A DNA stretch of 44,706 nt from Desulfuromonadales bacterium GWC2_61_20 (lineage in GTDB: Bacteria > Desulfobacterota > Desulfuromonadia > Desulfuromonadales > UBA2197): NCBI GenBank assembly GCA_001799485.1, contig MGTO01000132.1, positions 1-44,706 on the forward strand, in the 5' to 3' direction. The notes under the pieces were generated by a model. That model made no database searches and was not told the origin of the DNA. It saw only the letters and a list, made by a program, of their open reading frames with translations. Both the position numbers and the translations under genes were made by a program. This document shows, piece by piece, positions 33,223-42,310 of the stretch. How positions within the stretch are numbered: the first letter of the stretch is position 1; every line of letters starts with the position of its first letter.

Positions 33223-33238
33223 AGCATGGGCTGTGCCA
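33223..33238 (-). promoter_or_regulatory. Sigma-54 promoter of nifEN
   Basis: On the minus strand TGGCACAGCCCATGCT has the invariant GG and GC of the -24/-12 promoter exactly 10 bp apart. It differs from the nifH promoter by one base. The predicted start is near 33212, giving a leader of about 104 nt. No TGT-N10-ACA NifA site was found upstream. Confidence 0.88.
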
Positions 33239-33357
33239 ATCTGTCAGAGCTATTCAACCAACCGGAATCAAAGGATATTTAAATAAGCCGCGCGCCGGAC
33301 CAGAGATATTTGCTCATTTGTTGGGCAATGCTGGTCGAAAAATCACGCCTGGGGTAA

Positions 33358-34356
33358 TCAGCCGAAGAGGGTGAAATCGGTGGTGATGATGCGGAGCGTC
33401 GCAACGAGGAAGCACAGGGTGAAGAGGGTCAGGCCCAGCCAGACCGCCCGGCGTTGCAGTGCCGGGATGATTTGGCGCAGGCTGGGGCGGGTGGCGAAGG
33501 GCTGCAGCACTCCGACCGCGGCGGCGGCGGTGGCGCCGACGAGGAGGCCGCCGCAAAGAAGATAGCCGACATAGCCGTAGTCGGCCTTGAGGAGACAAAA
33601 CGGGCAATGATGGGACGGCAGTTCGTAGAAATAGGGGGCGACAAAGGAGAGGATCGCACTTATCCCCAGAAAGAGAACAAGGAGCCCCGAAAGGGCAAAG
33701 AGGTAGCTGCCCCGCCCCTTGCGTAAAACAAAGCTGCCACTGCCGAGGTTGAGGACATAGGCCAAAAGCAGAACCAGTCCCAAGGGGCGCATCGGCCAGA
33801 CCGCCAGCTCGCTGCCGAGGCCGACGGCGCGGCTGCCGAAGAGGGAGCCGCAGCAGGAGGTGATGACATCGGGTTGCAAATTGAGCAGATAGAGCCCGAG
33901 CACAACCCCTTCGGCCAGTAAAGGGACGGTGAGGACCAGCAGGAAGAGGTATTTGCCGCGGATCAGGGGATAATCGCGGGCACTGTTATCGGCCCGATTG
34001 AGGACCAGCCAACAGCCGGCCAGGAGAAAATTGCCGAGTTTGAGGAGGAGGGCGGGATAGCCGAAGGCATTGAGATTGAAGACCCCGGCCGCGCACATGG
34101 CGCCGGTGAAGCGCTCATGCAGGTTTTCGGCAGTATAGACCAGGAGAAGGAGGGAGGTGAGCTCGGCGACAAAGGCCCAGGTCAGCAGGGTCGAAAGGAG
34201 ATAAGTACGCCGTTCGAGCTGCAGCTGGCCCTCGCTGCCGCTCTTGAGATCCCAGGCGTAGAGGATCGGCACAATATGGCGCAAGGCGTAAAGAATGGTC
34301 CCCGAGGTGATCAGGGAGAGGAGGATCAGGGCAAGAATGCCCGGTTCGAGAATCAT
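33358..34356 (-). CDS. Polytopic membrane protein of the NosL-ABC module
   Basis: I do not recognise this 332-residue protein. It has about eight hydrophobic helices, a vicinal pair SCCGS between helices near residue 168, and a periplasmic-looking LPSHHCPFCLLKADYGY near residue 250, where two His and two Cys could bind copper, iron or heme, or form a disulfide. It is last in the five-gene module and overlaps the ATPase gene as ATGA, so it is coexpressed with the transporter. A metal-handling or thiol-redox role is inference. Confidence 0.65.
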   Translation of the reverse strand: MILEPGILALILLSLITSGTILYALRHIVPILYAWDLKSGSEGQLQLERRTYLLSTLLTWAFVAELTSLLLLVYTAENLHERFTGAMCAAGVFNLNAFGYPALLLKLGNFLLAGCWLVLNRADNSARDYPLIRGKYLFLLVLTVPLLAEGVVLGLYLLNLQPDVITSCCGSLFGSRAVGLGSELAVWPMRPLGLVLLLAYVLNLGSGSFVLRKGRGSYLFALSGLLVLFLGISAILSFVAPYFYELPSHHCPFCLLKADYGYVGYLLCGGLLVGATAAAAVGVLQPFATRPSLRQIIPALQRRAVWLGLTLFTLCFLVATLRIITTDFTLFG

Positions 34357-35081
34357 GGGGTGCGACCGCTGCCGCTCTCGCCGATCCGTCCGTCGCGGAC
34401 GACCACCACCGCGTCGACGCCGGGGGCGGCATAGACCAGGGGATCGTGGCTGGCGATGACGACGGTCCGCCCTTCACTGCGCAAGGTGGCGATGATCTCC
34501 ATGAACTCGGCGGAGAGACGGCTGTCGAGATGGGCGGTCGGTTCGTCGGCGATGATGACGGCGGGATCGTTGATCAGGGCGCGGGCGATGGCGACCCGCT
34601 GGGCTTCGCCGCCGGAGAGGTGCTCGACGAGATTGCCGGCGCGGCCGGCGACGCGGAAACGTTCGAGCAGGGCCATGCCCCGGGCGGCGATGGCAGCCCG
34701 GGATGCGCCGGTGGGGAGGGCCGGCAGCATGACATTATCAAGGGCGCTGAGGCCGCGCACCAGATGGAACTGCTGAAAGACGAAACCGAAGGCACGCCGG
34801 CGGATGCCGGTGAGAAAGCGCTCCGGCAGGCTGGTGATCTCCAGGCTCTCCTCCCCGGGAGCGAGCCAGTCGGTGTCGAGGCCATGCAGGTGGATGCGTC
34901 CCGAAGTCGGCCGCGCCATGCAGCCGATGAGGGAGAGGAGGGTCGTCTTCCCCGAACCGCTTGGCCCCTTGAGGACGGTGACGGCCGAGCGGCGGATCGT
35001 CAGCGTCACCCCGTCGAGGGCGGCGTGGGCGTTGGGGCGCCCGGCATTGAAAATTTTGCGGACCTCGACCAGACGAATCAT
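34353..35081 (-). CDS. MacB/LolD-type ABC ATPase of the NosL module
   Basis: A 242-residue ATPase with Walker A GPSGSGKT, Q-loop FVFQQFHLVRGLSALDNV, signature [15 protein letters not shown], Walker B VIIADEPTAHLDS and His switch VIASHDP. It starts 4 bp after the permease stop and overlaps the polytopic membrane protein, so it clearly powers the FtsX-like permease next to it. A short insert after Walker A (TDWLAPGEESLEITSLPERF) is unlike typical LolD. Confidence 0.88.
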   Translation of the reverse strand: MIRLVEVRKIFNAGRPNAHAALDGVTLTIRRSAVTVLKGPSGSGKTTLLSLIGCMARPTSGRIHLHGLDTDWLAPGEESLEITSLPERFLTGIRRRAFGFVFQQFHLVRGLSALDNVMLPALPTGASRAAIAARGMALLERFRVAGRAGNLVEHLSGGEAQRVAIARALINDPAVIIADEPTAHLDSRLSAEFMEIIATLRSEGRTVVIASHDPLVYAAPGVDAVVVVRDGRIGESGSGRTP

Positions 35082-35085
35082 CGCT

Positions 35086-36219
35086 TTAGTCTCGCATGAC
35101 GCTGTCGGGATCGATGGTCGCCGCCCGCCAGGACGGCACCAGGGTCGCGACGGTATAGGGGATCACGGTGAGGACGAAGAGCACGGTCAATTGAAAGGCA
35201 TCGATGCGGGAAACCAGGCGAAAGTCGGGATAGAGGACCGCCCACCCCTTGAGGGTCGCCGCCAGCAGCGGCGCCTGCAGCAGGAAAACATGGACATAGG
35301 CAAGGAGGGTGCCGAGGAGAAAGGCGGTCAGGGAGATGCTCGTCCCTTCCCAGAACTTGAGGGTGAGGATGTCGCCGGTTTCCCAGCCGATCCCCTTGAG
35401 AATGCCGATTTCCCGGCGCTCCTCGGCCGAAAGTCCGGCCGCCTTGTCCCAGGCGAAGATGATGAAGGCGAGGAGGACGACCCCGAAAAGGACGAGGAGG
35501 AGGCCACCGCGCCAGTCGAAGACCGCGGCATAGGTGGCTTGCATCTCTTCGCGCAGGATCGGGCGGGTGTCGGGGAAACGTTCGACGATCTTGCGCGCGA
35601 CCGTGGCCACTTCCTGCGGATTACGCACCGTCACCGTCAGATCGGTGGCGACCCCCGAAGGGAAGGAGAAGAGGGCGCGGAAATCGGCCTCCGCCAGCAG
35701 GAGCAGATCGGTGCTGACCAGTTCCGACTCGGCCGGGAGAATCTCCCGCACCTGCAGCAGCAAATCCTCCCGGCGATAGCTCAAAAACGGCAGCAAGTCA
35801 CCAGCCGCCACCTTACGCAGGCGGGCGATGCCGGGGCCGATGACGATCTCGCCGGCGGGCGGCGGCAGAGTGGGAACCTGCACCGTGTAATTGGCGCCGT
35901 AGACGGCATCGTAGTAATAGCCCCAGAGGCGCGGCGCGACAGTCCCGACGCCGCGGATGGTGCGGATACCTTCGGCATAAGCCACGGGAATCAGGTCGTG
36001 GCGGCCGGCACTCAGGCGCTGCACCACCAGTTCCGGGGCGGCGGAGAGGAGGAGACGAGCCTCGCGCTTGAGCCCGGCGCTGTAGAACATGACCGAGGCG
36101 CCGAGAAAGACCGTCAGACTATAGACGACGAGGAGAGAAAGGTTCTTCCCCCGCCGCCGCCGCAGCGACGCGAGGGCGACATCGAGAATATTGCGTTGCC
36201 GCTCGCACCAGCCGGTCAT
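35086..36219 (-). CDS. FtsX-like ABC permease of the NosL module
   Basis: A 377-residue permease with an N-terminal helix (LSLLVVYSLTVFLGASVMFY), a periplasmic domain up to about residue 235, and three C-terminal helices with the coupling motif SAEERREIGILKGIGWETGDI. It is an FtsX/MacB-class permease. Its start overlaps the stop of the one-helix protein (ATGA). Together with NosL this resembles transporters that load or extract metal or lipoprotein substrates at the periplasmic face. Confidence 0.85.
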   Translation of the reverse strand: MTGWCERQRNILDVALASLRRRRGKNLSLLVVYSLTVFLGASVMFYSAGLKREARLLLSAAPELVVQRLSAGRHDLIPVAYAEGIRTIRGVGTVAPRLWGYYYDAVYGANYTVQVPTLPPPAGEIVIGPGIARLRKVAAGDLLPFLSYRREDLLLQVREILPAESELVSTDLLLLAEADFRALFSFPSGVATDLTVTVRNPQEVATVARKIVERFPDTRPILREEMQATYAAVFDWRGGLLLVLFGVVLLAFIIFAWDKAAGLSAEERREIGILKGIGWETGDILTLKFWEGTSISLTAFLLGTLLAYVHVFLLQAPLLAATLKGWAVLYPDFRLVSRIDAFQLTVLFVLTVIPYTVATLVPSWRAATIDPDSVMRD

Positions 36220-36509
36220 GGCGCCGGCCTGCGTGGCGACCAGAACATGCCGGAGGGGAAATGGTCGAGGGCCAGGGGGTGATCCTGAAAGGGGGCGAAA
36301 TGGTCGGCCTGGGTCGGATGGCGGGTGTAGCGGGCCTCGGTCAGCAGCGCCAGATCGGTCAGCTGCGCCTCGGTGACCAGTCGCTGCAAGCGGGTCAGCC
36401 TGTCCGCTTCCGCCGGATCAGGGCCACTGCCGCGCAGCACCAGAGCCAGGAGCAATAGCAGGCCGCTAGCGGTCAAAACGCCAAAGATATCGGCTCGACG
36501 CAGCGGCAT
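36216..36509 (-). CDS. One-helix membrane protein of the NosL module
   Basis: A 97-residue protein with one N-terminal helix (DIFGVLTASGLLLLLALVL) and a His-containing periplasmic region (ARYTRHPTQADHFAPFQDHP). Its ATG at 36509 shares a base with the NosL stop codon (TGATG), and its own stop overlaps the permease start, so translation is coupled on both sides. No known family was recognised; the five or so His/Met residues at the C-terminal end could contribute to metal binding. Confidence 0.65.
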   Translation of the reverse strand: MPLRRADIFGVLTASGLLLLLALVLRGSGPDPAEADRLTRLQRLVTEAQLTDLALLTEARYTRHPTQADHFAPFQDHPLALDHFPSGMFWSPRRPAP

Positions 36510-36988
36510 CAATCGAGGCTCGCGAGAATGGCGGGGGTCACCTCGGTAAGGGAGAGGATTTGCCGCCCCTTATGGTCGCGCATGAATTCCATGGCCTCGG
36601 CGCGGCGGGCAAAGGGGATCAGTTCCTTGCCCATGGGACCGAGGATATCGCTGCCGAGGACATAAAAAGCGCTGCTCCCGTCGATGCCTTCGAGGGAGTA
36701 GTAATCCTTGACCCGGATGCCGGCGATGTCGGCCTGTGGCAACGAGAGGCCATAGCGCGGCGGCTCGTGCAGCAGCCGCAGCAGGTCCTTGACGCCGTCG
36801 CAGTAGAGGACGCTGCCATCCGTGCGGACAACGGCCGCCGTCCAGTCGGGGAATTTGGCGACAAACATGCCGCAGACCGGGCACTTCTCCCGTGGTCCTG
36901 GCGACGGCAGGGGGGCGGACGCCGCCAGGATGGTCCGGCAAGGAGTCGTCAGGGAAAAAAGGAGGAGGGCAAGAAGCACAAAGCGCAT
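36509..36988 (-). CDS. NosL-family metal chaperone
   Basis: A 159-residue exported protein with a signal peptide (FVLLALLLFSLTTPCRTILAA) and the NosL motif EKCPVCGMFVAKFPDW. NosL binds Cu(I) and serves copper delivery for nitrous oxide reductase, but no nosZ is near, so another role is likely here. DGSVLYCDGVKDLLRLL and FYVLGSDILGPMGKELIPF are further NosL-family segments. It is the first gene of the module and has a candidate sigma-70 promoter of its own, although it lies downstream of nifK on the same strand. Confidence 0.85.
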   Translation of the reverse strand: MRFVLLALLLFSLTTPCRTILAASAPLPSPGPREKCPVCGMFVAKFPDWTAAVVRTDGSVLYCDGVKDLLRLLHEPPRYGLSLPQADIAGIRVKDYYSLEGIDGSSAFYVLGSDILGPMGKELIPFARRAEAMEFMRDHKGRQILSLTEVTPAILASLD

Positions 36989-37054
36989 GGCGGGAGTCTC
37001 TCCGTGAAAGCGTGGCGGAGGTCACGGCGCACCAGGGACCGTTAAACGCTTGTG

Positions 37055-37082
37055 AATATACAGGGGAGAGGAAAAAATTCAA
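37055..37082 (-). promoter_or_regulatory. Candidate sigma-70 promoter of the NosL module
   Basis: On the minus strand TTGAAT (37077-37082) and TATATT (37055-37060) are 16 bp apart, each matching consensus at 4-5 of 6 positions. It lies between the nifK downstream hairpin and nosL, which suggests that the module can be expressed apart from nifHDK. Confidence 0.45.
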
Positions 37083-37110
37083 TAGCTTTCGCAGCAAGCC
37101 AGCCTGAACG

Positions 37111-37151
37111 CACTTCTGCGGAAGAGCAGAATCTGCCCTTCCGCAGAAGTG
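37111..37151 (-). terminator. 14-bp hairpin after nifK
   Basis: CACTTCTGCGGAAG (37111-37124) is exactly complementary to CTTCCGCAGAAGTG (37138-37151), 17 bp past the nifK stop. No U run follows on the minus strand, so it may stabilise the nifHDK mRNA 3' end or act with partial termination. Confidence 0.55.
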
Positions 37152-37168
37152 TCATAAACGGTAAACGA

Positions 37169-38638
37169 TTAGCGCATCATTTCGAAGAAGCGTTCCTCGC
37201 AGGTTTCATCCTTGATATCGAGAAACTTGTTGCAGATCGCGGTGAGCATGTTGATCGCCCCCGAGTAACCGATCAACGGGTAGCGGTGGAGGTTGACCCG
37301 ATCGAAGTTGGGGAAGCCGAAGCGGAAGAGGGGGATTCCCGCATCTCTGGCCGCAAACTTGCCGTGGGTGTCGCCGATGATGCCGTCGACCGGATCGGTC
37401 ACCACCAGGCTGCGCAGGTGCCAGAGGTCCTTGTTCATGTAGATCGTGCATCCCTTGCCATCCAGGGAGGCATCGAGGAGGGCCTGGATCTCCTTCTCCA
37501 GCTTCTTGGTCCCCTTGGAACAGAGGATATGATAGGGAATGGCTCCCATCTCCAGGAGGAAGGAGACATAACCGAGGAGGTAGTCGGGATCGCCGTAGAG
37601 GGCGAACTTCTTGCCGTGCATGTACTGGTGGGCGTCGGTGATGGCGTCGACCGCCCGGCCGCGTTCGGCCTTGAGCGACTCGGGGATCGGCTTGCCGAAA
37701 AGCTCGGCGATCTTCATGATGAAGGCGTCGGTCTTGGCGACGCCAAAGGGCATCGGCATGACCGCATGCTTGCCGGAGTAACCTTCCTTGATCCAGCCGT
37801 AGGTCTTGGCGGTCGAGTAGCTCCCCAGCGCCAGGGTCGCCTTGCCGTTGATCGAATCGGCAGCGTCGTCGAGCTTGGTGCCGCCGGGGTAGATCTTGTA
37901 GTGGCCGTCGAGGGGGGAGTCGAAGGTCTCGGAGATATCGGCCAAAAAGGTATAGGGGATGCCGAAGGCTTCGAGAATCCGCTTGTACTCCCGGTAGTTG
38001 CCCGTGTTGGCGTCAAAGCCGGCGATGAGATTGAGCTTGCCGGTGCAGCGGCCTTCCACCTGCTTCCCCTCGGTGAGGGTCTGCAGGATGGAGAGGAGCA
38101 TGGCGTCGTAGCCGTGAATGTGCGAGCCGTTGAAGCTCGGAGTATTGGCGTAGGGGGTCGGGAAGTCGGCCGGGATCACCCCCTTGTTCTTGGCATTCTT
38201 GATGAAGGCGGTGAGGTCGTCGCCGATGATCTCGGGCATGCAGGAGGTGAAGATCGGCATCATCTTCGGTTTGTAGATGGTGTAGGCGTTCTCCAGCCCC
38301 TCGTGCAGGTTGGCCTGGCCGCCGAAGACCGCGCCGTCCTCGGTCATCGAGTCGGAAACCGCCGGGGCCGGCTCGCGGAAGTGGCGGTTCAAGGTCGAGC
38401 GGTAGTAGGAAGCGCAGCCCTGGGAGCCGTGAACAAAGGGGAGGCTCCCCTCAAAGCCATGGGCGGCGAGTTCGGCGCCGAGGGGCTGACAGGCATGGGC
38501 CGGGTTGATGACCAGGGCCTGACGGGCGAAGTTCTTCTCTTTGTACTCCTCGGTGTTGATCCAGTTTTTGACCCGTTCGACTTCTGCGGGATCGTCTTCG
38601 CTGACCGGCTTCATTTCCAGTCCGAGTGCATTGGCCAT
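37169..38638 (-). CDS. nifK: Nitrogenase MoFe protein beta subunit
   Basis: NifK pairs with NifD in the catalytic MoFe tetramer and holds half of the P-cluster. The 489-residue protein has the three P-cluster cysteines in their usual motifs: Cys50 in NPAHACQPLGA, Cys75 in HGSQGCASYYR and Cys133 in IFTSCMPEIIGDD. The N-terminus is short compared with the Azotobacter protein, as in many anaerobes. AAGGAGA precedes the ATG. The long open frame on the opposite strand is a shadow of codon bias. Confidence 0.97.
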   Translation of the reverse strand: MANALGLEMKPVSEDDPAEVERVKNWINTEEYKEKNFARQALVINPAHACQPLGAELAAHGFEGSLPFVHGSQGCASYYRSTLNRHFREPAPAVSDSMTEDGAVFGGQANLHEGLENAYTIYKPKMMPIFTSCMPEIIGDDLTAFIKNAKNKGVIPADFPTPYANTPSFNGSHIHGYDAMLLSILQTLTEGKQVEGRCTGKLNLIAGFDANTGNYREYKRILEAFGIPYTFLADISETFDSPLDGHYKIYPGGTKLDDAADSINGKATLALGSYSTAKTYGWIKEGYSGKHAVMPMPFGVAKTDAFIMKIAELFGKPIPESLKAERGRAVDAITDAHQYMHGKKFALYGDPDYLLGYVSFLLEMGAIPYHILCSKGTKKLEKEIQALLDASLDGKGCTIYMNKDLWHLRSLVVTDPVDGIIGDTHGKFAARDAGIPLFRFGFPNFDRVNLHRYPLIGYSGAINMLTAICNKFLDIKDETCEERFFEMMR

Positions 38639-38692
38639 GATCTGTCTCCTTGCGGCCGGGAACTCATCCGTTCCACGGTCCGGGGTTTTTTG

Positions 38693-40144
38693 TTAAAACG
38701 GGCTCTTCACCAGCTTCCAGGTCGGGCTGTTGATCGCCATATCGACGTCCTTGGCAAAGGTCGGGAAGCCGAGATAGCCGTGGTAGGGGCCGGAGTAATC
38801 CCAGCTGTGCATCTGCCGGAAGGGGATCCCCATCTTCTGGAAGAGGTACTTCTCCTTGATCCCGCTGCCGATCAGGTCGGGTTTCAGGTTGTCGGCAAAC
38901 TGTTCGAACTCGTGCTCGGTGATATCGTCGTAAATGACGGTGGCGTCGGGCATCTCCGCGGCCGTCCGGTCGTAGTCGTCGGAGTGGGCAAATTCGTAGC
39001 CGCTGCCGACCACCGTCATCCCCAGGTCCTGGTAAGCGTTGACGGTGTGACGGGGGCGCAGACCGCCGACGTAGAGCATGACCGTCTTGTTATCGAGGCG
39101 CGGCTTGTACTCGTCGATCACCGCCTGCATGAGCGGGTCGTACTTGGCGATCACCGCCTCGACCTTGGCCTTGATGTGGTCGTCGAAGAGTTCGGCGAGC
39201 TGGCGCAACGACTCGCGGATCTTGGTCGGGCCGAAGAAGTTGAGCTCGATCCAGGGGATGCCGTACTTCTCTTCCATGACTTTGCACATGTAGTTCATCG
39301 AACGATAGCAGTGGATGACGTTGAGCTTGACCTGATGAGTGGCAGCGATCTTCTCCATCTCGCCGTCGCCGGTCCAGACCGACTTGACGTTGAACCCGCA
39401 CTCTTCGAGGAGGGGCTTGGTCGACCAGGCGTCGCCGCCGATGTTGTACTCGCCGAGAAGGGCGATGTCGTAAGGTCCGATTGGCTCGGGAAACTCGCGT
39501 GTGCCGATGATGTAGTCGCGGATGGTGTCGTTACTGATATGGTGGCCGAGGGACTGGGAAACCCCGCGAAACCCCTCGCAGTTGCAGGGGATGATGGGAA
39601 TGTCGAGCTCCTTGGCGCTCTGTTTGGCGACCGAGTTGATGTCGTCGCCGATAAGTCCGACCGGACACTCGGAGAGGACCGAGATCCCCTTGGCGAGGGG
39701 GAAGAGATCGTGCGCCTCGGCCAGCAAGGTCTTGAGCTTCTTGTCGCCGCCGTAGACGATATCCTTCTCCTGGAAGTCGGAGGTGAACTGCATGGCGAAC
39801 TGGTTGACGCCGTTGATGCCGCTCATCAGGTTGCGGCGCGTCCCCCAGCTGTACCAGCCGCAGCCGACCGGACCGTGGGAGACGTGAACCATGTCGCGGA
39901 TCGGGCCCCAGACCACCCCTTTGGCACCGGCATAGGCACAGCCGCGGGCGGACATGACGCCGGGGATCGTCTTCTTGTTCGATTTGACGCAGGCCGAGCC
40001 GGAAGCCTGATCGTTGGGGGCGAGATGGGGAACGCGCTTCTTGCGCGCCTTCTCGGTGTAGACTTCCAGGCTCTTGTCGATCATCGCCTGGGTCGATTCC
40101 CTGGTGATGCCATCGACCTTCTTTATTTCAATCTTCTTGGACAT
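38693..40144 (-). CDS. nifD: Nitrogenase MoFe protein alpha subunit
   Basis: NifD carries FeMo-co and half of the P-cluster. In the 483-residue protein the P-cluster cysteines are Cys69 ([11 protein letters not shown]), Cys95 ([15 protein letters not shown]) and Cys160 ([12 protein letters not shown]), and the FeMo-co ligands are Cys279 ([12 protein letters not shown]) and His446 ([14 protein letters not shown]). All point to a molybdenum nitrogenase. The ATG at 40144 is supported by AGGAG at 8 bases; the in-frame extension to 40210 crosses the nifH-nifD hairpin. It is the second gene of nifHDK. Confidence 0.97.
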   Translation of the reverse strand: MSKKIEIKKVDGITRESTQAMIDKSLEVYTEKARKKRVPHLAPNDQASGSACVKSNKKTIPGVMSARGCAYAGAKGVVWGPIRDMVHVSHGPVGCGWYSWGTRRNLMSGINGVNQFAMQFTSDFQEKDIVYGGDKKLKTLLAEAHDLFPLAKGISVLSECPVGLIGDDINSVAKQSAKELDIPIIPCNCEGFRGVSQSLGHHISNDTIRDYIIGTREFPEPIGPYDIALLGEYNIGGDAWSTKPLLEECGFNVKSVWTGDGEMEKIAATHQVKLNVIHCYRSMNYMCKVMEEKYGIPWIELNFFGPTKIRESLRQLAELFDDHIKAKVEAVIAKYDPLMQAVIDEYKPRLDNKTVMLYVGGLRPRHTVNAYQDLGMTVVGSGYEFAHSDDYDRTAAEMPDATVIYDDITEHEFEQFADNLKPDLIGSGIKEKYLFQKMGIPFRQMHSWDYSGPYHGYLGFPTFAKDVDMAINSPTWKLVKSPF

Positions 40145-40173
40145 AAGATGACTCCTGTCTTTTGGGTTGCGTC

Positions 40174-40213
40174 GGAGCGCATGGCGGCCGCTCTGGCACA
40201 TGCCATGCACTCC
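40174..40213 (-). promoter_or_regulatory. nifH-nifD intergenic mRNA hairpin
   Basis: GGAGCGCATGGC (40174-40185) and GCCATGCACTCC (40202-40213) form a 12-bp stem (one position a G-U wobble in RNA) with a 16-nt loop, just after the nifH stop. There is no U tract. Hairpins here in other diazotrophs stabilise a nifH-only transcript, which would help explain the excess of Fe protein over MoFe protein. Confidence 0.65.
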
Positions 40214-40227
40214 TACACGGTTCCTCG

Positions 40228-41235
<1,008 letters not shown>

Positions 41236-41284
41236 TCATCGTCTCACCGGCAGCACAAACGGGCGCGCGGTATCTTGTTTAAAT

Positions 41285-41320
41285 AGAAAACGCCCGGGGA
41301 GAAATATCTTCCGCGGGCGT
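41285..41320 (-). terminator. First intrinsic terminator in the nifH leader
   Basis: On the minus strand ACGCCCG (41320-41314) pairs with CGGGCGT (41296-41290), followed by UUUUC (41289-41285 region). The stem is 7 bp, with a long AU-rich loop, so it is weaker than the second terminator. Confidence 0.65.
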
Positions 41321-41355
41321 CATTGCCTGTCATCCATCGGCACCGCTGTGTGCCG
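41316..41355 (-). promoter_or_regulatory. ANTAR-type double hairpin, module 1 of nifH leader
   Basis: In the RNA, P1 (41355-41338) is CGGCAC-ACAGCG-GUGCCG: a perfect 6-bp stem and a hexaloop with A1 and G4. After 10 nt, P2 (41327-41316) is GGC-AAUGAC-GCC, again a hexaloop with A1 and G4. The P2 3' arm and loop overlap the 5' arm of the terminator at 41285-41320. This is the arrangement bound by ANTAR-domain response regulators, which favour P1-P2 and so disrupt the terminator. Confidence 0.65.
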
Positions 41356-41385
41356 GAACTGCTCTTTGCTCTTGTCCATACCTAG

Positions 41386-41401
41386 AGCATGGGCCGTGCC
41401 A
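41386..41401 (-). promoter_or_regulatory. Sigma-54 promoter of nifHDK
   Basis: On the minus strand TGGCACGGCCCATGCT keeps the -24 GG and -12 GC 10 bp apart and matches TGGCACG-N4-TTGC closely. The predicted start is near 41375, so the leader is about 269 nt. The remaining 108 bp up to the amidotransferase stop at 41510 would hold the activator site; no TGT-N10-ACA NifA box is present. Confidence 0.9.
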
Positions 41402-41509
41402 AGAATTAATATTCGCGTAAAGGGCGTTAAATACGGCCTTTGCTGCCATTGCCGCGACCGAAGCGAGCGCTCTGGAGATTCGATCCGCCTGCATTTTATC
41501 CACATTTGC

Positions 41510-42229
41510 CTAATTTGCAGGCATTTGTCGGCGATCCGATCGGGAATGGACAGCCGGCAGTTCCCCGGCCGCGGCGAGAAAGTTTCCCAGGAGGCGTACC
41601 GCCATTTCCTGGTGCTCCGCCTCTGCATCGGCGAAGGCCCGCGCCAGGGACTGCGCCGACGCAACCCGACCGCACCAGTCGGCAACAATGACAGCATCGA
41701 CCTCGGGATGGAACTGCACGCCCCAGGCGTTGCCGAAGCGAAAGGCCTGACCGGGACAGATCGCCGAGGAGGCAAGGAGGGTGGCGGCGGGGGGCGGATC
41801 GAAGCTGTCGTTATGCCACTGAAAGGCATAAAAGGACTGGGGCAGTCCGGCCAAGAGGGGATCGTTGGCAGTCGCGGCGGCAGTCAGGTTCACCAGAGAG
41901 AGCCCCTTTTCGCCGCGGGCGCCGCTGGTACAACGTCCCCCCGCGACCGCGGCCAGGAGCTGCCCGCCGAGACAGATGCCGAGGAGGTACCCGCCGGCAT
42001 CGACCGCGCTGCGCATGAATACCTTCAGCGGAAGTAAAAACGGATATTGCCTTTCGTCGTCGACCCCCATGTTGCCGCCCAGAACGATAATCGCGTCGGC
42101 CAGGGACGGAGGCGGCAGCGCTTCTCCGGCATAGAGCCGGACGGTGCGATAAAGGATGTGTCTTTCCTCCAGATAGGCAGCAAAGACCCCTGCCGGCACT
42201 TGCGGATCGCTCTGAATAATGGTGATCAT
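41510..42229 (-). CDS. Class I glutamine amidotransferase domain protein
   Basis: A 239-residue GATase-1 protein. The nucleophile Cys is in the elbow GICLGGQLLA, and the His/Glu pair of the triad in VQFHPEVD, so it should be catalytically competent. Stand-alone members of this kind hydrolyse glutamine or gamma-glutamyl amides; the motif order and size resemble the GMP-synthase-like GATase family, but no synthase partner is adjacent. AGGATCAGGAA lies before the ATG. It is divergent from the kinase-family gene at 42311 (81-bp gap) and ends about 110 bp before the nifHDK promoter. Confidence 0.85.
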   Translation of the reverse strand: MITIIQSDPQVPAGVFAAYLEERHILYRTVRLYAGEALPPPSLADAIIVLGGNMGVDDERQYPFLLPLKVFMRSAVDAGGYLLGICLGGQLLAAVAGGRCTSGARGEKGLSLVNLTAAATANDPLLAGLPQSFYAFQWHNDSFDPPPAATLLASSAICPGQAFRFGNAWGVQFHPEVDAVIVADWCGRVASAQSLARAFADAEAEHQEMAVRLLGNFLAAAGELPAVHSRSDRRQMPAN

Positions 42230-42310
42230 TTCCTGATCCTGGTTGCTGGTGAAATTTTCGACGTTCCGTGCTACTAATCACACAGTAATTACGCAAGGGG
42301 ATCTGATGAC

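Noticed and set aside
34804-36282. 492-codon plus-strand frame across the ATPase and FtsX genes
   Set aside because: Antisense to two clear transporter genes; composition is that of a complementary-strand artefact.
41402-41509. NifA upstream activator site before nifH
   Set aside because: No TGT-N10-ACA match was found in this stretch.
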